Assembly: GCA_938092195.1 (NCBI GenBank)
Contig: CALKHD010000100.1
Location: forward strand, 1-5,662
Direction of reading: 5' to 3'
Origin: an uncultured Flavobacteriales bacterium
GTDB lineage: Bacteria; Bacteroidota; Bacteroidia; Flavobacteriales_D; Sanyastnellaceae
DNA length: 5,662 nucleotides
Below, one piece after another: positions 3,552 through 5,662 of the stretch (positions are counted from its first letter, which is position 1; the number at the start of each line of letters is the position of its first letter). Below the pieces are notes generated by a model, which saw nothing but the letters and a program-made list of their open reading frames with translations, was not told the DNA's origin and ran no database searches. The position numbers and the translations under genes were made by a program.

Positions 3552-5662
3552 ATGGACGCTGCCAACATTCGCCGCACCTTCCTCGACTTCTTCCGCGAGA
3601 AGTCCCACGAAATCGTCCCTTCAGCCCCAATGGTGCTCAAGGATGACCCCACATTGATGTTCACCAATGCGGGCATGAACCCGTTCAAGGACGTGTTTTT
3701 GGGAAACCGCCCCCCTAAAGCTCCCCGGGTGGCCGACAGCCAAAAATGCCTCCGTGTGAGTGGCAAGCACAATGACTTGGAAGAAGTCGGCGTGGACACC
3801 TACCACCACACGATGTTCGAGATGCTCGGCAACTGGTCTTTCGGTGATTACTTCAAGCAAGAAGCCATTGATTGGGCATGGGAACTCCTCACAGAGCGTT
3901 ACGGCATTGAAAAAGACCGCTTGTACATCACGGTGTTTGAAGGAGACAAAGCCGATGGCCTTTCCTTGGACCAGGAAGCCATGGACATCTGGCTCAAGCA
4001 TGTGCCCGAGGAGCGCATTCTTCAGGCCAACAAAAAGGACAACTTCTGGGAAATGGGCGAAACCGGGCCCTGCGGACCGTGCTCCGAAATCCATGTGGAC
4101 ATTCGAAATGAACAGGACCGCAAAACAACACCTGGAGCGGACTTGGTGAACCAAGACCACCCGCAGGTCATTGAGATTTGGAACCTGGTCTTCATGCAAT
4201 TCATGCGGAAGGCCAATGGCGACCTCGAGCCACTCCCTGCGCAGCACATAGACACGGGAATGGGCTTTGAGCGCCTCGCCGCTGTGCTGCAAGGCAAACA
4301 GTCCAATTACGACACCGACGTCTTCCAACCCCTGATTGCCCAACTCTCCAAGACTTCTGGGCGCCCATATACAGGCGGGGATGACAAGGTCAATGTGGCC
4401 TTGAGGGTGTGTGCTGACCACGTTCGTGCCGTCGCATTTTCCATCGCCGATGGCCAGCTTCCATCCAACGCTGGGGCAGGCTACGTGATCCGTCGCATCC
4501 TGCGTCGCGCCGTTCGATACGGATACAGTTTTCTGGAATTGGACCGTCCTTTCCTGTTTGAATTGGTGGCCGTTTTGTCCCAGCAAATGGGCGACTTCTT
4601 CCCAGAACTGAAGCAACAAGAGGGGCTCATCGCCAAGGTGATCAAAGAAGAGGAAGAAAGCTTCCTTCGCACGCTCGACAATGGCATTAAACTCCTCGAC
4701 GAGCGCACCCAAGGCGTGGACCGTTTGGGAGGCGAAGCTGCGTTTGAGCTCTACGACACCTTCGGATTTCCCATCGACCTCACCATGTTGATTTGCGATG
4801 AAAAAGGCGTCGCTGTTGACATTCCCGGATTCGAGGCAGCCCTTGCCCGTCAGCGGAATGAATCGCGTGCCGCCGGCAAAATGGAGGCTGGCGACTGGGT
4901 GGTGCTCGAGGACGACAAAATCGAGGAGTTTGTGGGCTACGAGCGAACCGAAGCCGAGGTGCGCATCACGCGTTGGAGAGAGGTCAAAATCAAAGACAAG
5001 ACCCGCTATCAATTGGTGTTTCACTTGACCCCATTCTACCCTGAAGGCGGCGGACAAGTGGGCGACAATGGTCATTTGGAAGGACCCGATGGAGAAACCG
5101 TCCCCATCCTCACCACCAAGAAGGAAAACGAACTGATCCTGCACATTTCAGATCAATTGCCTTCGAACCCCAATGCCAAATTCCGCGCTGTGGTCAATTC
5201 GGAAGACCGCCGTGACACCACGCTGAATCACTCGGCCACGCACCTCTTACACGAGGCCCTCCGGTCCGTTCTGGGCACCCACGTGGAGCAAAAAGGGTCA
5301 TTGGTCAAAAACTCGGCCCTGCGCTTCGACTTCAGCCATTTCCAAAAGGTCTCCCCCGAAGAATTGCAAGAAGTTGAGGACAAGGTGAATGCCGCAGTCC
5401 GCGAAAACAGAGTGCTGGATGAGCGCCGCAACATCCCCTTGGAGGAAGCCAAATCTGCTGGTGCCATGATGCTCTTTGGAGAGAAGTATGGAGACACGGT
5501 TCGGATGATTGGATTTGGTTCCAGCGTGGAATTGTGCGGCGGCACCCATGTCGGGGCCACGGGCGAAATTGGCCTGTTTAGGATCACCTCCGAAGGGGCT
5601 GTTGCCGCGGGCATCCGCCGGATTGAAGCCGAGACTGGTGAACAAGCCGTCGCTGGCACTGT
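3552..5662 (+). CDS. alaS: Alanyl-tRNA synthetase, 3' end beyond the window (first 703 codons)
   Basis: This class II enzyme charges tRNA-Ala in the cytosol and removes misattached serine or glycine. Translation from 3552 is open to the edge, with about 170 residues expected beyond it. In the aminoacylation domain, R68 precedes SGKHNDLEEVG (70-80), with HHTMFEMLGNWSFGDYFK at 85-102, TGPCGPCSEI starting at 171 and the class II motif DTGMGFER at 234-241. The tRNA-recognition region includes RRILRRAVRYG from 314. The editing domain has FYPEGGGQVGD (495-505), Q580 and zinc ligands H560, H564, C662 and H666; each is offset by four from E. coli (Q584, H564, H568, C666, H670), so editing should be intact. 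The missing end should be the rest of the DHHA1/C-Ala region. The frame has a TGA at 3528 and no other start before the ATG at 3552. AAGGA lies only 3 bases upstream, too close for a standard Shine-Dalgarno. Confidence 0.97.
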   Translation, partial: MDAANIRRTFLDFFREKSHEIVPSAPMVLKDDPTLMFTNAGMNPFKDVFLGNRPPKAPRVADSQKCLRVSGKHNDLEEVGVDTYHHTMFEMLGNWSFGDYFKQEAIDWAWELLTERYGIEKDRLYITVFEGDKADGLSLDQEAMDIWLKHVPEERILQANKKDNFWEMGETGPCGPCSEIHVDIRNEQDRKTTPGADLVNQDHPQVIEIWNLVFMQFMRKANGDLEPLPAQHIDTGMGFERLAAVLQGKQSNYDTDVFQPLIAQLSKTSGRPYTGGDDKVNVALRVCADHVRAVAFSIADGQLPSNAGAGYVIRRILRRAVRYGYSFLELDRPFLFELVAVLSQQMGDFFPELKQQEGLIAKVIKEEEESFLRTLDNGIKLLDERTQGVDRLGGEAAFELYDTFGFPIDLTMLICDEKGVAVDIPGFEAALARQRNESRAAGKMEAGDWVVLEDDKIEEFVGYERTEAEVRITRWREVKIKDKTRYQLVFHLTPFYPEGGGQVGDNGHLEGPDGETVPILTTKKENELILHISDQLPSNPNAKFRAVVNSEDRRDTTLNHSATHLLHEALRSVLGTHVEQKGSLVKNSALRFDFSHFQKVSPEELQEVEDKVNAAVRENRVLDERRNIPLEEAKSAGAMMLFGEKYGDTVRMIGFGSSVELCGGTHVGATGEIGLFRITSEGAVAAGIRRIEAETGEQAVAGT

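Noticed and set aside
3621..5144. A 507-codon open frame on the minus strand
   Set aside because: It lies wholly antisense to alaS, whose catalytic and editing motifs fix the coding frame. The hypothetical protein resembles no family I recognise, and such long antisense frames are common opposite GC-rich, codon-biased genes.

Overview
The window looks like chromosomal housekeeping DNA from a member of the Bacteroidota (Bacteroidetes). Three things point there. AlaS carries sequence typical of that phylum in its catalytic domain (SGKHNDLEEVG and HHTMFEMLGNWSFGDYF). alaS is divergent from an M23 peptidase gene followed by a small MerR-type gene, an arrangement I recall from this phylum. No start codon has a well-spaced Shine-Dalgarno sequence, while one intergenic region has a perfect Bacteroidetes-type -7 box (TAnnTTTG) with a TTG upstream. 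Base composition is a little over half G+C by eye, higher than in most flavobacteria. I would not name an order or genus.

Layout: six protein genes cover almost everything, and no gap exceeds 128 bases. Positions 12-1066 (minus) hold a two-gene unit, a pyruvoyl-tetrahydropterin synthase-family gene followed 29 bases later by folE. The two enzymes catalyse successive steps from GTP. Divergent from it, with only 29 bases between start codons, is hldD (1096-2073, plus), the ADP-heptose epimerase of LPS core synthesis. hldD converges, with a 3-base gap, on a minus-strand pair at 2077-3423: an M23 murein endopeptidase anchored in the inner membrane, then a 109-residue MerR-type regulator. A 128-base divergent regulatory region separates that pair from alaS (plus, from 3552), which runs off the right edge after 703 intact codons.

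The genes serve pterin synthesis, envelope building (LPS heptose, peptidoglycan trimming) and tRNA charging. All visible catalytic residues are intact, and I see no frameshift, mobile element, CRISPR array, RNA gene or sign of recent transfer. I found no previously undescribed system. The points worth a second look are regulatory: a dyad in the 20-base spacer of the M23-merR promoter, a 7-bp hairpin ending one base before the merR start codon, a near-symmetric possible bidirectional promoter between the PTPS gene and hldD, and an inverted repeat in the alaS leader. The PTPS active-site spacing matches the animal enzyme rather than QueD.
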